Shown: positions 21,191 through 34,891, numbered from the stretch's first letter. The stretch: DNA of 64,000 bases from Seriola aureovittata (GCF_021018895.1 NC_079368.1:714501-778500), one strand, 5' to 3'. Numbers and translations: made by a program. The notes: a model not told the origin generated them from the sequence alone.

Positions 21191-23030
21191 TCAGTTGCTA
21201 CAGTGCTGGACCAGTGTTTCGTGTGGTAAATACATTTCAGCTAGTAATGTGAGGACAGGATAGTGCTGCTTCAAACTTGTGTTTCCAGCTTTCCCCCAAG
21301 TGGTATTACAGATTTAAGCATTTGTGAGGGGTGACATACAGGGTGAGAACACTGACCTCTAGTTTGGGTTAGGGAGAGTTTCCTGCCTTTATAAGGACAG
21401 GTGTGGGCAATCAGTGCCTCTTTGTCTGAATCCTGGTAGATGTATGGTAGGACTGCTTGGTGTGTGCAGATGTAGAGTTGTGCCTGTCTGATATATGCTC
21501 TGCTGCCTCGTGTTGAAAAGGAAATTCAGCCCTCGTCTTTCCCTCCAGTGTGAGCCAGAATAGTTGGCCCGCTGACCTCTCCACTGTCACCTTTAATCAG
21601 GGCCCTGGATTTAGCAAGACTTAAGTGCCAGACTGCTGCTTTGCCTGGCCCCCTTGCTTTGCTTGCCTGTGCCAATTCATCTACATGGTCTGGCCTCCCT
21701 TGATTTGCTTTGTCGGAGCCAGTTCACTCCACATGTCTGCTGTCCTTGAACCTCTAAATGTGTATTGTGTTGAAATGTATGAAGTTGGGGCCTTCCATGA
21801 CCTATTGGGTTATATAGATACCATATTGGTCTCAAAAACTGTGTTCTGTCACACATTAACAACACCCCATCAGAGGCTTTTTCTTTCGTCTTAAGTATTT
21901 TCTCTGGTGTCCTGTACTGTTTTTACAATACCTGTGCAGAGAGAAGTGTCAGTGTGGAGCTGTTGTTAATTAAATAATTAGGAATAAATTTGCTGTAAAA
22001 TAAATAAAATAATCATTAGCAACTCGAATGAATGAATGAAAATACCACCTGCTTCTAATAAACATGACTTATGCTTTAATTGTGTGCTACACTCCATCAG
22101 TTATGTCAGTATCTGCTCCTGCCTTGGACTCGTGGTGTGGGCTCTCTGGTTGTTCCTCTCCTCACAGAGTCTTCTGGCCCCGGGGTTACTGGATCATTGG
22201 GCTGGTAGAGACCCCTGCCCTGCCTCCCTCTTTCCTCTCCCTAGGTATGTGAACCCCTTCTACTACTTGCCTCACAACCCCTTTTGCCCCATCTTCTCCA
22301 TCAGGGACCGGGAGCTGAGATGGATGGCGAGGCAGAGCACAGCCCCCCATATGGGCTGATTTATAGTTCCTCCTTTCCATCTAAGCAGAGCAGAGGACCC
22401 TGGGGGCCCTGCCTGGAGAGCGCTGGGGACATTTGCCGTCTCAGACCTGATGGCCCCGGGCTCCCAGTCCACCTTGATGCCAAGTACCAAACGGCCACTC
22501 CAGAATGGTCGCCATCCGTCATGTGGGCAGCCAGGGATCTGCCTTAAAGAGCTGGAATGCAGAGAGGAGGAACAATGAGACTTGCTTCCTTTCTCCTCCT
22601 CTTCCCACAGACATTGATCTGCACTGCAACAATTTATTATATCACCTCTGCTATGGTTGCTGTCTGGGGGGACCGTGAGAGACACCTCCATGCTTTTGTT
22701 TAACGGTTGGTGCAATCACTATAAATATAACAACATCACTGGAAGCTCAGAACAACATTTTCTGTGCTGTATTGACAGCGTGTGGCTACTTCCTACTTTA
22801 TTTAAACAGACCTCTGTGCACTGACACAGTAGCTACAGACATAATGAAATGTAAATGTAAACTGAGAAATGTCAACTGAACTGACCACTAATATATTTCA
22901 GGACAGCATGAATTCATATAGTTATCCTTTGAATGCCGTATTGTGAAATGAATGGATGTAGGACTTAACAACATTAGGTACAACATCTCACCTCACACAG
23001 ATTTTTTTTTAAAATATCTACAAATTCGAA
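21191..23030. other. Non-coding, no gene seen
   Basis: Open frames at 21625-21894, 22036-22359 and 22272-22715 (89 to 147 codons) were read and resemble no family. The 22100-22600 stretch is GC-richer and looks like unique DNA, but no coding exon could be supported. Confidence 0.45.
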
Positions 23031-23039
23031 ACACTGTCC

Positions 23040-23860
23040 GTTCACTAGTCAAGGAAGATAGATTAAGGTTATTTGAAGTAGAGAATATATTAATATCATC
23101 AACTACAATCAAAGGTAAAATCTGAGAATTTTATGATATCTTGTCTAAAGGTCATTCATCTTTCCAACCTCCATTAAAGATTTGGGAAAAAATGTCTAGG
23201 AATGGTTGTAAATAAAAATACCTGGTTAAACATTTGGGAGCTAAATTTAAGTTTACTCATAAACTCTGCCTCACTCCCATAAAGATGCACAAGATCTCTA
23301 AACATAATTCATCAAACTGTTCCACACCAAAGAGGGAACATTTATGTTTTGGCAATGAGATCTGTTAAAAACATTATGGAATCAGTCTTGAATATAGAAT
23401 ACGATTTACTACTTTGATTTATTTACGCCCAATTTTCATACAGATAAAAGAAAATTGTAGATTATTAATAACTATAACATACTTCGCTAAGAAATGTTGG
23501 AAAAATTATTCTCCTTCAACTTTTGGGATGTTTCTGGACCAAGAAACTGAATTTTGACCTTTGAAGGGACTAACTTTGGAAAAACATGACCGTGATTGTA
23601 TCTGGTACTGAACCACTGTGGATGTACAGTCGGCTCAACATGAATTAAGGATAAATGACGTTGCTTTTAGTTACAACTCAGTCACTGCTGTTATTGTTGT
23701 TCGGTTTCTTTCCTGAGGTTCACTTCAGTATGTATATGGTGTTGGTGTGTGTGTGTATGTATTTCTACATGGGTCTGAAGGGAAGGGATGGGGAGTATGA
23801 ACAATGTGTAACAACATTGTGTAGACTACATCACAACATATTGCATGAATGTAAAGCTGA
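23040..23860 (+). mobile_element. L1-like LINE fossil, C-terminal ORF2
   Basis: In pieces of the + strand one can read HKLCLTPIKMHKIS, CSTPKRGTFM and LLKTLWNQS, which follow the layout of the L1 ORF2 C-terminal region (LTPxKLHK, CxxxxGTFxH, FW motifs). Many stops and frame changes; no intact frame. Boundaries are approximate, and the call rests on a weak pattern. Confidence 0.4.
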
Positions 23861-26300
23861 ATAAGTAGGTCATTTTGGCCATCTGGAACAAGCTGAAAAG
23901 ATAAAATGGTGGTGGTCTTGACATGGGCTGGTCAAGCACTACTCTACATTTGGGTAGTTACATGTAGCATTAGAACTATTATACTGAGTTGATGTTAAAA
24001 GTCATTCAGTGTGTTTTGATGGAGATTCTCTGCAGTCTGTATATTTACAACAGTAAAACTGATCCATCTGAAAAATCTGAGATTATTTTTATTTTTTTCC
24101 CACCAGGTGTCATCCATATCTAAATGCAACAATGTTTCTATCTAACTATCAGTTTTCTTTATCATCATCAACATTAAAGCTTCCAAAGCAAAAAAGTGAC
24201 AGAACAACAAGCTGAAGCTTTTATTTTGAAGAGTTTTGTCTTATGTAAATTATGGAAGCCATTTTACTGCACTAAAAGTCAATGTCATTTTGACATTCAA
24301 ATATTGATGTAAATATAATGTTTTTGATTTCAACCATATCACTCAGCCCTACTTCATATGATCACTTCTATGGGATTTAAATTGATTAATTTGTTTTTGT
24401 TTTAAGGTTCTTGATATTATTGAGGCCTACTGCTCCTAAAGTTCTGATCTAATCTCTCATCCTGTGTCCATGTGTTAATATATTTCTAACTGCATGCTAA
24501 ATATGTGTCAAAAAAGAGTATTGGAGCATTCTTTTAAATCAACATTCACCTTTTTCCTCTTCCTTTAAAACATCAAAATAATTTTGATTGTCTCACGTAA
24601 CTTAACCTCAATCATATATTGTAATTCATTCAGAAATAAGAGACTGTCCTCCATTAACTTATGAACCCATTTTCATGCTTTCAAACACACCAGGAAAAGA
24701 CCCAAACACACAACTCAAACACAGTCAAGTTTCCAAAAGTGACACCCATAGGTTGTCTGTGCAGCAGGTTATTATAATATTATTAGGTTTTGTTGCTGGG
24801 CGACCTATAGTGGTTGTAGGGGTGCTATTTGAGGAGACACACGTCGTATCAGAGGGTTTATGGTTGGAGGACGAGTTGAGAAATACATCAACATAACATT
24901 CATTTGGAGGCATATTTCTATTTAACTATATAAATCCTCTATCTTCAATCCTCTACTTGCTCTTAGAAAATATTTGTAGGGAACAGTTTGTGCCTTGAGA
25001 TGAATGACAGTGGACATGTGGCTGCACAATGAAAACAATGAGCTAAAATAGCCCAAAAATCTTTTTAGAGCTAAGGAGACCTGAGAGCTTCACATCACAG
25101 ATTCATTTGATCCTTAATATAAAAAAATATTGATTAGTATATCTAAAATCTCTTATCCTGAGGTGTTCTGCGCTTTAATCTAAATAAAAGTGAAAACATT
25201 GATATGAACCACCCAGTAGCAAAAGGAAACATCTCAGTGCATCTTGAACACAGTGCTCCAGCTCTATGTTGGGTGGAGTGCAGGAAGTGTCAGGACTTGG
25301 ATGTGGTTTTGAGGTTAGAAGCCAAGGTCTGTGGCTGGAAGCACTGCCAGGAGCTCAGTGCCTCAGGCGTCAGCACGCAGAAATGTAAAATAGACTTTGT
25401 GGATTATATAATCCAATATAATTTTAACTGTTGAGGAATATTCATCCTCTTTGATTGATTAGGACATACACAAAAAAACACACACACAAAAGAAAAAATT
25501 TCTATACATCAGATGAATCCTCCGCAGAGCAGACAGACAGTGTTTCGTCTACACAGTAAAGGGATTTCTGTCTTTATGAGCTCTTTCTGATTCCCGTCAA
25601 CATTGTTTTCCCTGAATCTCAGCGGGCCATTAGTGAGTACACAGACAAAAATTGACAATAGGCGAAATACTATACGGGAAGGATCAGTGGTTCTGTTCTC
25701 TGTGTTATCAGTGTTTTTTTTGAAAGTGTTATTTCAATTAAAAAGCAGATAAACTGCTGATTAATTCAGCACACTTCCCAATTACAGATCAAACGGGCCT
25801 CCTGGGGGCTGCAAAGCCCCAAAGATGGCAGATGCTGTGCACACATTCAGGCATATTTCATACGGCTATGAAATATTGAGCTGGTGTGTGGGACTGTGGT
25901 ACCGCTGGGTGTCTGTGTTGTTGGAGCTGTATGTAAATCCGGCTGTGACACCCCTGTCTGCAGCAGGAGACTGATATCTGGGACATGTTGGGAGAGACTA
26001 CGGGGACAATGATGCAATCTGAAGCTAAGACGCTCCAGACGAGTTGTGTCTCACATTCTGCTCGCTGCAACAGAGCAACGCTGGTGCAACTGTGATGGTA
26101 AATTAATGTGAGTGCATTGTGATGAGATGTGCACTAATATGGACAAAAGTTCAGGTAATTGAGCATGTAAAACAAAAACTGGCTTATACACACATTTATA
26201 AAATTAGACAAAAAAGGCAGATTCAGCTCTTCCAAGATCCTTCATGAAATCCTTCATCTGGGTTACATAACAAACAGATGGCCATCTTAAATATTCCACC
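23861..26300. other. Non-coding, no gene seen; repeat at 24740-24840 and conserved-looking block at 25690-25870
   Basis: The 24740-24840 stretch (GGTTGTCTGTGCAGCAGGTT and TAGGTTTTGTTGCT) recurs at 32760-32830 and is a dispersed repeat. No open frame in the whole interval resembles a protein. Confidence 0.5.
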
Positions 26301-26317
26301 ATTCACAAATGGTCTTT

Positions 26318-26499
26318 AGTTTTTTTTTTTTTCAGGCTTTTTTGCCTTTATTACAGTAACAGTGAAATGAAGAAACAGGAAGGTCAGGAAAAGAGAGAGA
26401 GGTTGACACACAGCTAAGGGCCGCAGGTCAGGCTCGAACCCGGCCACTGTGGTTAGGACTGATGGTACGAGCTCTACCAGGTGAACCAGCAGACCTTTC
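26318..26499 (-). mobile_element. tRNA-derived SINE with 14-bp target duplication
   Basis: Read on the minus strand it begins with a tRNA-like head: box A TGGTTCACCTGGTAGAGC (complement of 26471-26488) and box B GGGTTCGAGCC (complement of 26431-26441). A tRNA-unrelated body follows, then TAAAGGCAAAAAAGCCTG and a poly-A tail. Flanks CACAAATGGTCTTT at 26304-26317 and 26500-26513 are an exact 14-bp target duplication. Mobilisation would depend on a LINE. It is not a tRNA gene: there is no acceptor stem or CCA-proximal pairing. Confidence 0.85.
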
Positions 26500-26513
26500 C
26501 ACAAATGGTCTTT

Positions 26514-27073
26514 CCTATCAGAATGGTATTCTTACCACTGGCCTGGTTTTCATCACTTTGCTGATGTATGGAAGTCTTATGGATCTCCTTTAAACAACTC
26601 CTCCTCCAACCTGAACAACCATCAACCCTCTGATACGAACATTAGCATGTATTCATACTTCTCATTATTTAACATAAGATATGTCCAACATTGCGATTTG
26701 TGCCATTAATTCATTGTAGCGCTGTGCACAGAGCATTGATTCACTGTTGGTACACTAAGGTGCAGTGCGCCTGGCTTTTAAATGGAATGGGAGATGCACT
26801 GTAATTGGTTTATTGTGTATTACGACCAAAACACTCCCATGAGATCCCATAAGAGACTAAGTACAACTCTTTTCTGACATTACAATAGTGAAAGTGACAT
26901 GGACATGCCCTGAATGTCCCACGTGTTTCAGACCGTGAGCTTTGGACCGTTAAGATAGTGACAGGTGCAAACATGGAAGCAAATTCTTTGATTTCAGAAT
27001 CTACAGCATCAGAAACCAATTGAACAAGATGATTTATATTTTTCTTTTTGCCAACAAATAACTATTGTGTGCA

Positions 27074-27121
<48 letters not shown>

Positions 27122-27850
27122 AAACTTGATATATCTTATTCCTTTGTGCCATACTATTGACTGGGTGACAGGTTCCTTCATTATCATGAACACACACACT
27201 GTATGTCATTTGGATTCAGTCCCACACATATGCTGTCCTGCTGTCCCGCTGTCCCGCTGTCCCAAATGCTCCCAAGAGCACCAAATGTGGATTAATCCGC
27301 TACTGAAAATAGTCCTCATCAAACGCATTTCCTGTAGAATAACGCTAGCTGTGTGCAGCTATGGCCATAGAACAAGTGCTGCATGAATGTGTGTGTGAAT
27401 GGGTGTAAAGTGCTTTGAAGAAAGGCAGTACATTCGCCCCTTTTGATTTAGTTCATCTACATGAATTTCAACTTCCACAGCCTCGTCTTGACCCAATGTT
27501 TTGAAGTTTTACAAAAATAAGTTTCCATCCTTGAGTTTCTGCAAGTTAAAGGTGAAACAATATTTTTTTCTGGATTTTTTCATGCTGAAAGGACCATAAA
27601 TAAAACTCCATTCACCTCGATTGTTTTGGGGCAGGGGCAGAAATCTCAGTAAAAGATATCTGGACAGATCAAACCAAAAAAATCTGCATGGATAGATGCT
27701 ACCAGGGATGAGTTACACAAATATGATTTTTGTAATTTGAGTGAAGCTGGGCTTAAGGGAAAAGTCTGTTTACAGGTTGTTATTTAAGTAAGCATAATGC
27801 CTTAAGTGTCTCTGAGGTGAGCTGTGTGAAGTCTGATAAACGTCCTCAAG
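26514..27850. other. Non-coding with (TG)n microsatellite and a short minisatellite
   Basis: (TG)n at 27076-27118. An 8-bp unit (GTCCCGCT) is repeated about 3.5 times at 27234-27263. No protein-like open frame. Confidence 0.6.
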
Positions 27851-27851
27851 T

Positions 27852-29560
27852 GATAGATAGATAGTTAGATAGATAGATAAACAATAATAATTAAATTAGT
27901 CCAAAGGATCTCCTGAACCTCTCTGTTCTGCAGCGCAGTGACATGAGACGTTTGCTGCACCTGTAGCTGCTTCTCTATCCTGCCAGAATGTTGTGGAGAG
28001 GATGGTTGGTATTGTCCAAGATGGCCTCCGTCTTACATTGCATGCATCTCTCCACAATAGTCCTGAGCGAGTCCAGACTCCTGCCAAGCACAGACCCTGC
28101 CTTTTTTACCAGATTGTCCAGTCTCTTTGTGTTCACATCTGACATGCTGCTGCCCCAGCAGACTGTTTACTGTCCTGGTGCACACCTAGGTATTTGTAAG
28201 TCTGCACCGCCTCAATGTCCTTCCCTTGAATGTTGACTGGCTGAAGGAGGCAGTTCTTGTCGCTCCGTTCACTGAAGGCCATCGTCAGAACCCTGTATTC
28301 CTCTTCCTGCCCGTTCCTGATACGCGCCACAATAGCTGTGTCATCTGAGTATTTCTGGATGTGGCAGGACTCAGAGTTGTACTTAAAGTCGGTCGTATAC
28401 AGTGTGAACAGGAACGGAACCAGAACTGTCCCCTGTGGAGCCCCAGTGCTGCTTATCATTGTCCCTGAGAAACAGTTACCCAGCCTAACGTATTGTGGTC
28501 GTCTTGTCAGGTAATCCACAATCCAGGACGTGAAGCACGGATCCACCTCCATCCCTTCCAGCTTGTCTTTAAGAATGGGTGGTTAGATGGTGTTAAATGC
28601 ATTTGAGAAATCAAAGACCATAATCCTCATGTAACTACCTGGCTTGTCCAAGTAAGAATGAGCCTGGTAGAGTATGTAAAGGACGCCATCATCCACTCCG
28701 TCTTCATGATGTGTGATGTGAGGGCAACCGGTCTGTAGTCATTTATCTCAGCCGGTCGTCCTACTTTAGGTACCGGAACAAGACATGATGTTTTCCACAG
28801 GACCGGGACCCTCCCTGTTTGTAGGCTTAAGTTGAAGATCCTCTGGAGAGGTTCAGCCAGCTGGGCTGCTCAGTCCTTTAACAACCTCGGACACACACCA
28901 TCCGGGCCTGTTGCCTTTCCAGGAAGTAGCCTCTTGAGCTCCGCCCTCATCTCCTCCGCTTAGACACTCACTGGCCTCCAGGGTCCAGGTCCTGAATGAG
29001 CGGGTGGTTGCAGCCTGCCTCAGTACACAGGGTTTGTAGGAAGGCTGAAGAAAAAACTGATTATGATCTGATCTGCCAAGTGGTGGTAGAGCTGAAGCAG
29101 TGTAGGCCTCCTTGACATTTGTATACAACATATTCAGTGTCTTATTTTTCCTTTGTGGGACAGTCAACATACAGAGTGAAGCCCGTTAGGTGAGAGGTGA
29201 GAGTGACATGGTTAAAATCCCCAAATATTGCAATGAATGCATCAGGGTGCTGGGTCTGTACTCTCGCAACAGTCTCGTGAATGACATCACACGTGACTGC
29301 AGGCTCTGCTCGTGGTTGAATGTATACACCAATGCCAACACTGCCTCCGGTTCATCACACTTGTTAGCCAGGGAGTTGACATTTCCCATTAGGATCGATG
29401 GTAGAACAGGCTTAAACCTCCATCTCCTAGCCTTTAGCTCAGCCCCGGCTCTGCATCCACAGTATGGCTTCTTCAGCTCAGCCAGTATGGTATGTTTAAC
29501 TCTATATCAGGACTTTAAAGCCAGGAGTTCTTTGTTCATGTACATTATTTTCTCCATCAT
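27852..29560 (-). mobile_element. Rex1/CR1-like LINE remnant with (GATA)n tail
   Basis: Minus strand. The 3' end lies in a GATA tetranucleotide array (27852-27879), the kind of short tandem tail these LINEs end in. Reading towards the right: C-terminal region (27896-28130), reverse transcriptase (28133-28700), endonuclease C-terminus (28853-29170, LPPLGRSDHN) and an N-terminal piece ILMGNVNSLANKCDE (about 29360-29400). Large parts of the endonuclease are deleted. The family name rests on motif layout and is probable rather than certain. Confidence 0.75.
27896..29470 (-). pseudogene. LINE endonuclease and reverse transcriptase, decayed
   Basis: The reverse transcriptase segment at 28133-28552 shows SWIVDYLTRRPQYVRLGNC, SSTGAPQGTVLVPFLFTLY, the catalytic-region variant KYSDDTAIV and YKYLGVHQDSK. 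A deletion follows soon after DDTAIV (EYRVLTMAFSERSDKN runs straight into PVNIQGKDIEAV). The upstream endonuclease fragment has the conserved GRSDH. Stops and frame changes separate the parts, so no functional protein is possible. Confidence 0.75.
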
Positions 29561-31315
29561 CAGACGAAACAACAACGTATAATAATAAACGTCAATCAAC
29601 AAAAAATATACTAATATATACAAATATATTGCAAAAAAAATACGAGCTCCGCGGAGTATTAAAAAAATCTGGGGGTGTGGAGTAAGAAAGAAGTGAGTTT
29701 ATTTTCCTCTCTGCTTAAGGCTTGAGGCATCAGGCTGCATTAACCACGACTAGCATAACACTTTTGTTTCCATTTATTTAAATTGTAAAATGTACAAACA
29801 ATCAGAAATATCAGTTCTTAAATAAAACAAACTGATGAAAATTCAACAAAAAAGGGTTAAATTGAAAAAAAATCTAAAGAATAAATAAACAAATACAGAA
29901 ATTTAAAAAAGACAAATATATAATCTAGACTTCTTCAGACAAGCATTTCATAATAGATATTAATTGCTGACATTCTCTTCTTCTTTGTTAAATATTTGAG
30001 AGACTCACTTAGGAACAAAAAATCCAGTGTTTAACCTTGTTAATGTCCATATGATGTTTTTATATAATATGATGAGGGAAATAATCATCAACACTATGAC
30101 TGAATGTTTCCACCTTGAACTGCATGGAACCAGTGACAGTCTCATAAAAGCAGATTCAGACAGCCAGGGTTTCATACATCACAAACCTAAGGAACCAATC
30201 CTGTCAACTTGTGGGGACAGGGGGGTGGAGCTAAATAAACAAGAAACCTTGTCAGTTCAGAGGGAGAGTTAGCATTAGCAGCTACCAAATAAAAGATGCT
30301 AACTACGCTAACTGTTCTGATACTAGTTAGTCTCTGGTTCTGGTCTCAACAGACTCCTCATCTGAGTCTGGGTCTGATTTTAGGCTGATTCATGTGGCCG
30401 AGTCTCTCTGATGTTTCCTCCTCTAACCAGCTTCATACTCTCTGCTCTTTCACCTGTCCACCTGGAGCAAGCAGGTGGTGGGCGGGCACAAGGCCTGATC
30501 CAGATTTCTCAACCAGGAATTAAGAGTAGGCGAGCTTCAGACACAGTTAAACAAAATATTAATCATAGCAGAGGATTTTTACAGAGTTTAAAACATGTCT
30601 AGAGGAACTTTAATATTCAGGAGAAAGAAGTAATTTTGCTCTTTCAGTGTTAATGTTGAGGTCACACATCACTGACATTAAACAAGAAATGAATAAAAAA
30701 GGCTTTTGATACTGAAATATTGTTTATGTATCTACTTCCTATTAAACCGACCCACACATACAGACGTCTTTAAAGAACCTCACATTGTGCTCTTTCTCTG
30801 TGCTTATATGTTTCCAGATGCTGCACACAGTTGCCTGATTCTTCTCTTTTACTAAGTTGTTGGGGCTTTAACTTTCACTAGTGTCAACCTGTCCTGATGA
30901 TAGCTTCTTACACAGACAGATTCATGGTGAGCCCCCCACCCCAAGTGTCCATAACTCATTTGAGTGTAAGAGCAAACAAACTGCTGTAACAGCTCTCTGG
31001 ACAGGAGTTTGCCTGGTCCAGTTATATGATGCTGCTCCTCTCTTGCTGTGCTGCCTACCAAACAAGCCTGCGGCACTTTGTAACCACCACTTTGTGTCCC
31101 AAAAGACACCGGACCAATAGTTGCAGAAATCCGATGTGACCATAACACATAAATCATCTTTTAAGCACTGAGAGGAGCAGGTGCGAGCATAAACAGTGTC
31201 GACGCTGCTTTCTCAGTGATGTAAATAATTTATCAAACCTACACACACAGCACTGTTTATTCCATCCCAGTCAGTGTGTAATCCTCAGACACCATTTTAG
31301 TGGAGGGCCTGTCAA
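29561..31315. other. Non-coding, no gene seen
   Basis: AT-rich, with A-rich runs near 29580-29900. Open frames up to 101 codons (30852-31157) resemble nothing known. Confidence 0.5.
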
Positions 31316-31319
31316 ACCA

Positions 31320-31630
<311 letters not shown>

Positions 31631-31632
<2 letters not shown>

Positions 31633-32590
31633 GTCCTGCTGACTGTCTGCTCATTCATCATGCGACCCCTCATGGAGTTGCTTGTGGGAGTCTGGGGATA
31701 CGATGGAGATGGAAGGACTGCGGAGGAGGTGGAGGTGTGGACATGGTGGTGGGGGTGGTGGTGGAGTGTTGGAGGACAGGGTGAGGCAGAGAGAGGAATG
31801 TGAGTTCTCAGACAGAGAGGGATGTGTCTGTACAGGCGAGGGACACTGTCATATAGAAGAGGAGGGAACTCATAGCTTAGTGCCTGGGGACTGACTTACA
31901 GGCAGAATGGGGAGGGAGGTGGGGGAGGCGGTGGTGGTGGTGATGGTGGGGCCCATGGGAACATACACCCACAACCAATCGACGCCTTCCCCCCACCAGA
32001 CTCAGAAGAAACTAACCTGGCCACCACCACTAAGCTGTTATTCAGGCTTCATTTTACCGGTGCAGAATATTCTCCCTTTCGTATTTCCCGGCCGTTACGT
32101 TGACAACTGTTTCCTCTCGCTCCCCCCGCCAGCAGCAAGACGTTACCTTCCCCAGGAGCATTAAATGCATATCTAAATAGTTGATGAGCACTAAGCTGTT
32201 GGGGAAAAGAGTCGCCGGCGGCTCCTCATTGAACGGCGCCTCAGAGACACCCAGTGGGACTGCTTTAAACAAGCTGGCATCTTGCTGCTCGGCAACCAGG
32301 GAAAGGAGTTGTTTTGGAGCCCAGCAGGTTCTTCACCTCCCCAATCTTTTAAGGTAATTATCAGAGGAAACACCTCTGTTCTGTTCCATTCAAACCATGA
32401 GTATGACGTGAGGATGAGGGAGATGTTCAGAGAAGAGCTTTAAAGGAATAGGTTTGAATGTACCTGTTGGTCATCACTTTTCCCATCATCCTGCTTCAGT
32501 TAGTCATTTTTCTACATTTCCCAGAATGCCCTCTGGCCACACTTATTGATTTTCATCAAACCAGGAAGGAAAATTGACAAGTAATCTCTT
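31631..32590. other. Non-coding, no gene seen
   Basis: GA/GGT-rich DNA (31690-31960) followed by a unique-looking, balanced-composition block (about 32040-32350). No coding exon could be supported. Confidence 0.45.
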
Positions 32591-32593
32591 ATG

Positions 32594-33640
32594 GGCTGGG
32601 TGATATCTCCATACAGCCCAAACATCACAATATACAATGTTGTTGTGATATTAGATTATTAAAAATTATTATAAAAACAATAGTTTCAGTTATTTTTCTA
32701 ATTATATATAATTATAGATCATTAATAATTAGAGAACGTCCTGTAAAAAACGAGCCTGCAGGTTGTCTGTGCAGCAGGTTTATCATGACCCATAGTTAGG
32801 TTTTGTTGCTAAGTGACATCTAGTGGCCATAGTAATTATGACAGGAGCAAAGAGAACAGTGAGGGGATGTAGTATAAAGAGAGACAAAGTTCACGTCAGG
32901 TGAACTTTGTCAGGTGGTGTTCCATTCCCGTGAAGCCCGGCTGTTTATATTGTTTCTATTATCCATGACTGTTATTGTTATTATTGTAACCATGGTGACG
33001 AAGGCAGGTACCATAGACTGTAAATAAAGCCTCCGTGAGGTCACCCATAGGTTTCTGAAGAGCAGTGTTAAAGCTCAGAGTGAGCTGCTCCACTGTCGCC
33101 ATCTTGGCAGTGTCTGACTCCACCACACTCCCAGCTATTCCAAAAATGTCAAAGAGTAGGGGCGCATGTGGAGCAGAGACTTCGGCTTCATGTCGGCTCG
33201 AGGCAATAATACGCTTACCCACCTGTCACTCAAAGAGACCACGCCTTCAATTCTCCATAGCTTTAATAAATGTAAACAGGTGAGTTATATAAACAGGTGT
33301 CATGAAGGAGGAAATTAGCTGTAGAGACCAAAACTGTTTTTGTACCACGCTGTAAACATGTTTATTTCTGCTGTAAAGTTGGACATTTTAACATGGGAGT
33401 CTCATTGTATTTTATGTTTCAGGTTTAATTGAGCTGCTGTTCAGTAGCAGAATCAAGTTTTATTTGTCACGTTAAGTTTCAATGTACAGTAAGCAAAGCA
33501 GAGACTCTGCAGCAGGACAGACTGACACAACTGAAAAAAATTTTTTTTTAATTCGATATTGTGAAAAATATCACATATAATGGTAAATAATAAATATTGT
33601 GACATCGATATTATTCAATATCATCCCGGGCCTATCTGGG
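32594..33640. mobile_element. Possible hAT-like MITE with other repeats inside
   Basis: The left end GGCTGGGTGATATCTCC and, near the right end, AATATCATCCCGGGCC read as diverged terminal inverted repeats (GGCxxGGxTGATAT type) known from fish hAT-like elements. AT-rich subterminal sequence (ATTGTGATATT / AATATTGTGACATCG) lies at both sides. The interior holds a repeat shared with 24740-24840 and another dispersed fish repeat at about 33003-33250 (ACCATAGACTGTAAATAAAG). Boundaries and class are tentative. Confidence 0.35.
33003..33250 (+). repeat. Dispersed teleost repeat (ACCATAGACTGTA type)
   Basis: ACCATAGACTGTAAATAAAG, GAGGTCACCCATAGGTTTCT and TCGCCATCTTGGCAG follow a string order familiar from an abundant fish interspersed repeat. 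No coding capacity. Confidence 0.4.
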
Positions 33641-33974
33641 GTTAATGTTCAGGTGAGACTGATGTGTGGATCTGCTGCTGTACATTAAACAGGACACAGA
33701 TGTGATCGGTGCACAGTGGCAGCTGTGTTTTGATTCATTTTGTCTATTTATTTTTGCTTGTTTCTTGTCATTAAACTCCACTGTGTGTCTATTTTACATT
33801 TAACCAGTCATCGTAGAACTATAAATTAAAAAAATTTATTTTTTTTTCAATTGATTGATTGTTTGGTTAGAAAATAGTGAAAAACACACATCATGTTGCC
33901 CAACACAACATTTTCAAATGACCTGCTTTGACTAACGAACAGTTGTCATCCCAAAGATGTCTGGGAGTGTACAG

Positions 33975-34166
33975 GTTACAGTAGCTCACCTGGTTCAGTG
34001 GCTCCATCTCTCTCCACTGTCACTGTCAAAAATAAATAAAACTTTTAAAAAAGACAAAAGGTATGAAGTGAACTATCACATGAGACAAAGAAAAAAGCAG
34101 CAAAGTCCCACAGCAGAGAATATGAAGATTGTTTGAAACATTTTTCTGATTAATTGATGGTTTCAG
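33975..34166 (+). repeat. 192-bp dispersed repeat, copy 1
   Basis: About 93% identical to 54104-54298, from GTTACAGTAGCTCACCTGG to TTGATGGTTTCAG. The start includes TAGCTCACCTGG, which fits a Pol III box A, but no box B is visible, so it may be a truncated SINE. Confidence 0.75.
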
Positions 34167-34473
34167 CTCTAAATCAACATCTGAAGAAGAAGGAGACAGT
34201 GAGTTGTGTTATTTTTGAATGAAAACAGCTGCAGCTCCAGGGTAAATACTCCTCAAGTCTTAGGTGTTGGGGTTTCAGACAGCACATGAACACATCAACA
34301 AGGAAGCGTTTCCACTTGGAGTCATGCAGTGACGACATAACTTTTATCAAATAAATAAAGTAATAAAATGACGTGTGTTTGCCATCAAGCAGCTGTCCTG
34401 CCTAAGTGCTGATAGTTATATGAAGCATCCTTGGTCACTGTAGAAAGTTTACACTTTCCAGCTGCCATTACTG

Positions 34474-34474
<1 letters not shown>

Positions 34475-34528
<54 letters not shown>
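34475..34528. repeat. (TG)n microsatellite
   Basis: Pure TG array of 27 units. Confidence 0.95.
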
Positions 34529-34529
<1 letters not shown>

Positions 34530-34805
34530 CTGCATGTGTGTCCAAGTGTGTGTTGCAGAGTGCGGTTCATGCTCCTCCAGAGAGTGGGGAGTTGATGCCC
34601 ACACTGTGGCAGTACAGAGATGGAGGAGCTGGCTTGTCCAGAGTTGATGTCTCTTGAAGGCGTTTTGTTGTTGCTCACCCCTGCACCCGAGGGACCATTA
34701 AGCTGAAAATAATTGGCTCTGAATCTCCTCCCTTCATCGATCCTTTAGAGTCAGTGAACTCTCTGAGACACAAGCGCCGGCGTATTCAGAGATGGAGAAA
34801 GAAAT

Positions 34806-34891
34806 GCACACACACTCTCTATCTCTCTCTCTTTCTCACACACACACACATACACACACACACATACGCACGCACGCACGCACGCACGCAT

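Noticed and set aside
22036..22715. Open frames of 107 and 147 codons in a GC-richer stretch, with a CTCCCTAG acceptor-like site
   Set aside because: Different frames overlap on both strands, the protein resembles nothing, and no matching donor could be argued.
26431..26488. tRNA gene suggested by good box A and box B
   Set aside because: No paired acceptor stem; it is followed by SINE body and poly-A and bounded by a target duplication, so it is a SINE. The same holds for 43301-43486, 59186-59377 and 39784-40087.
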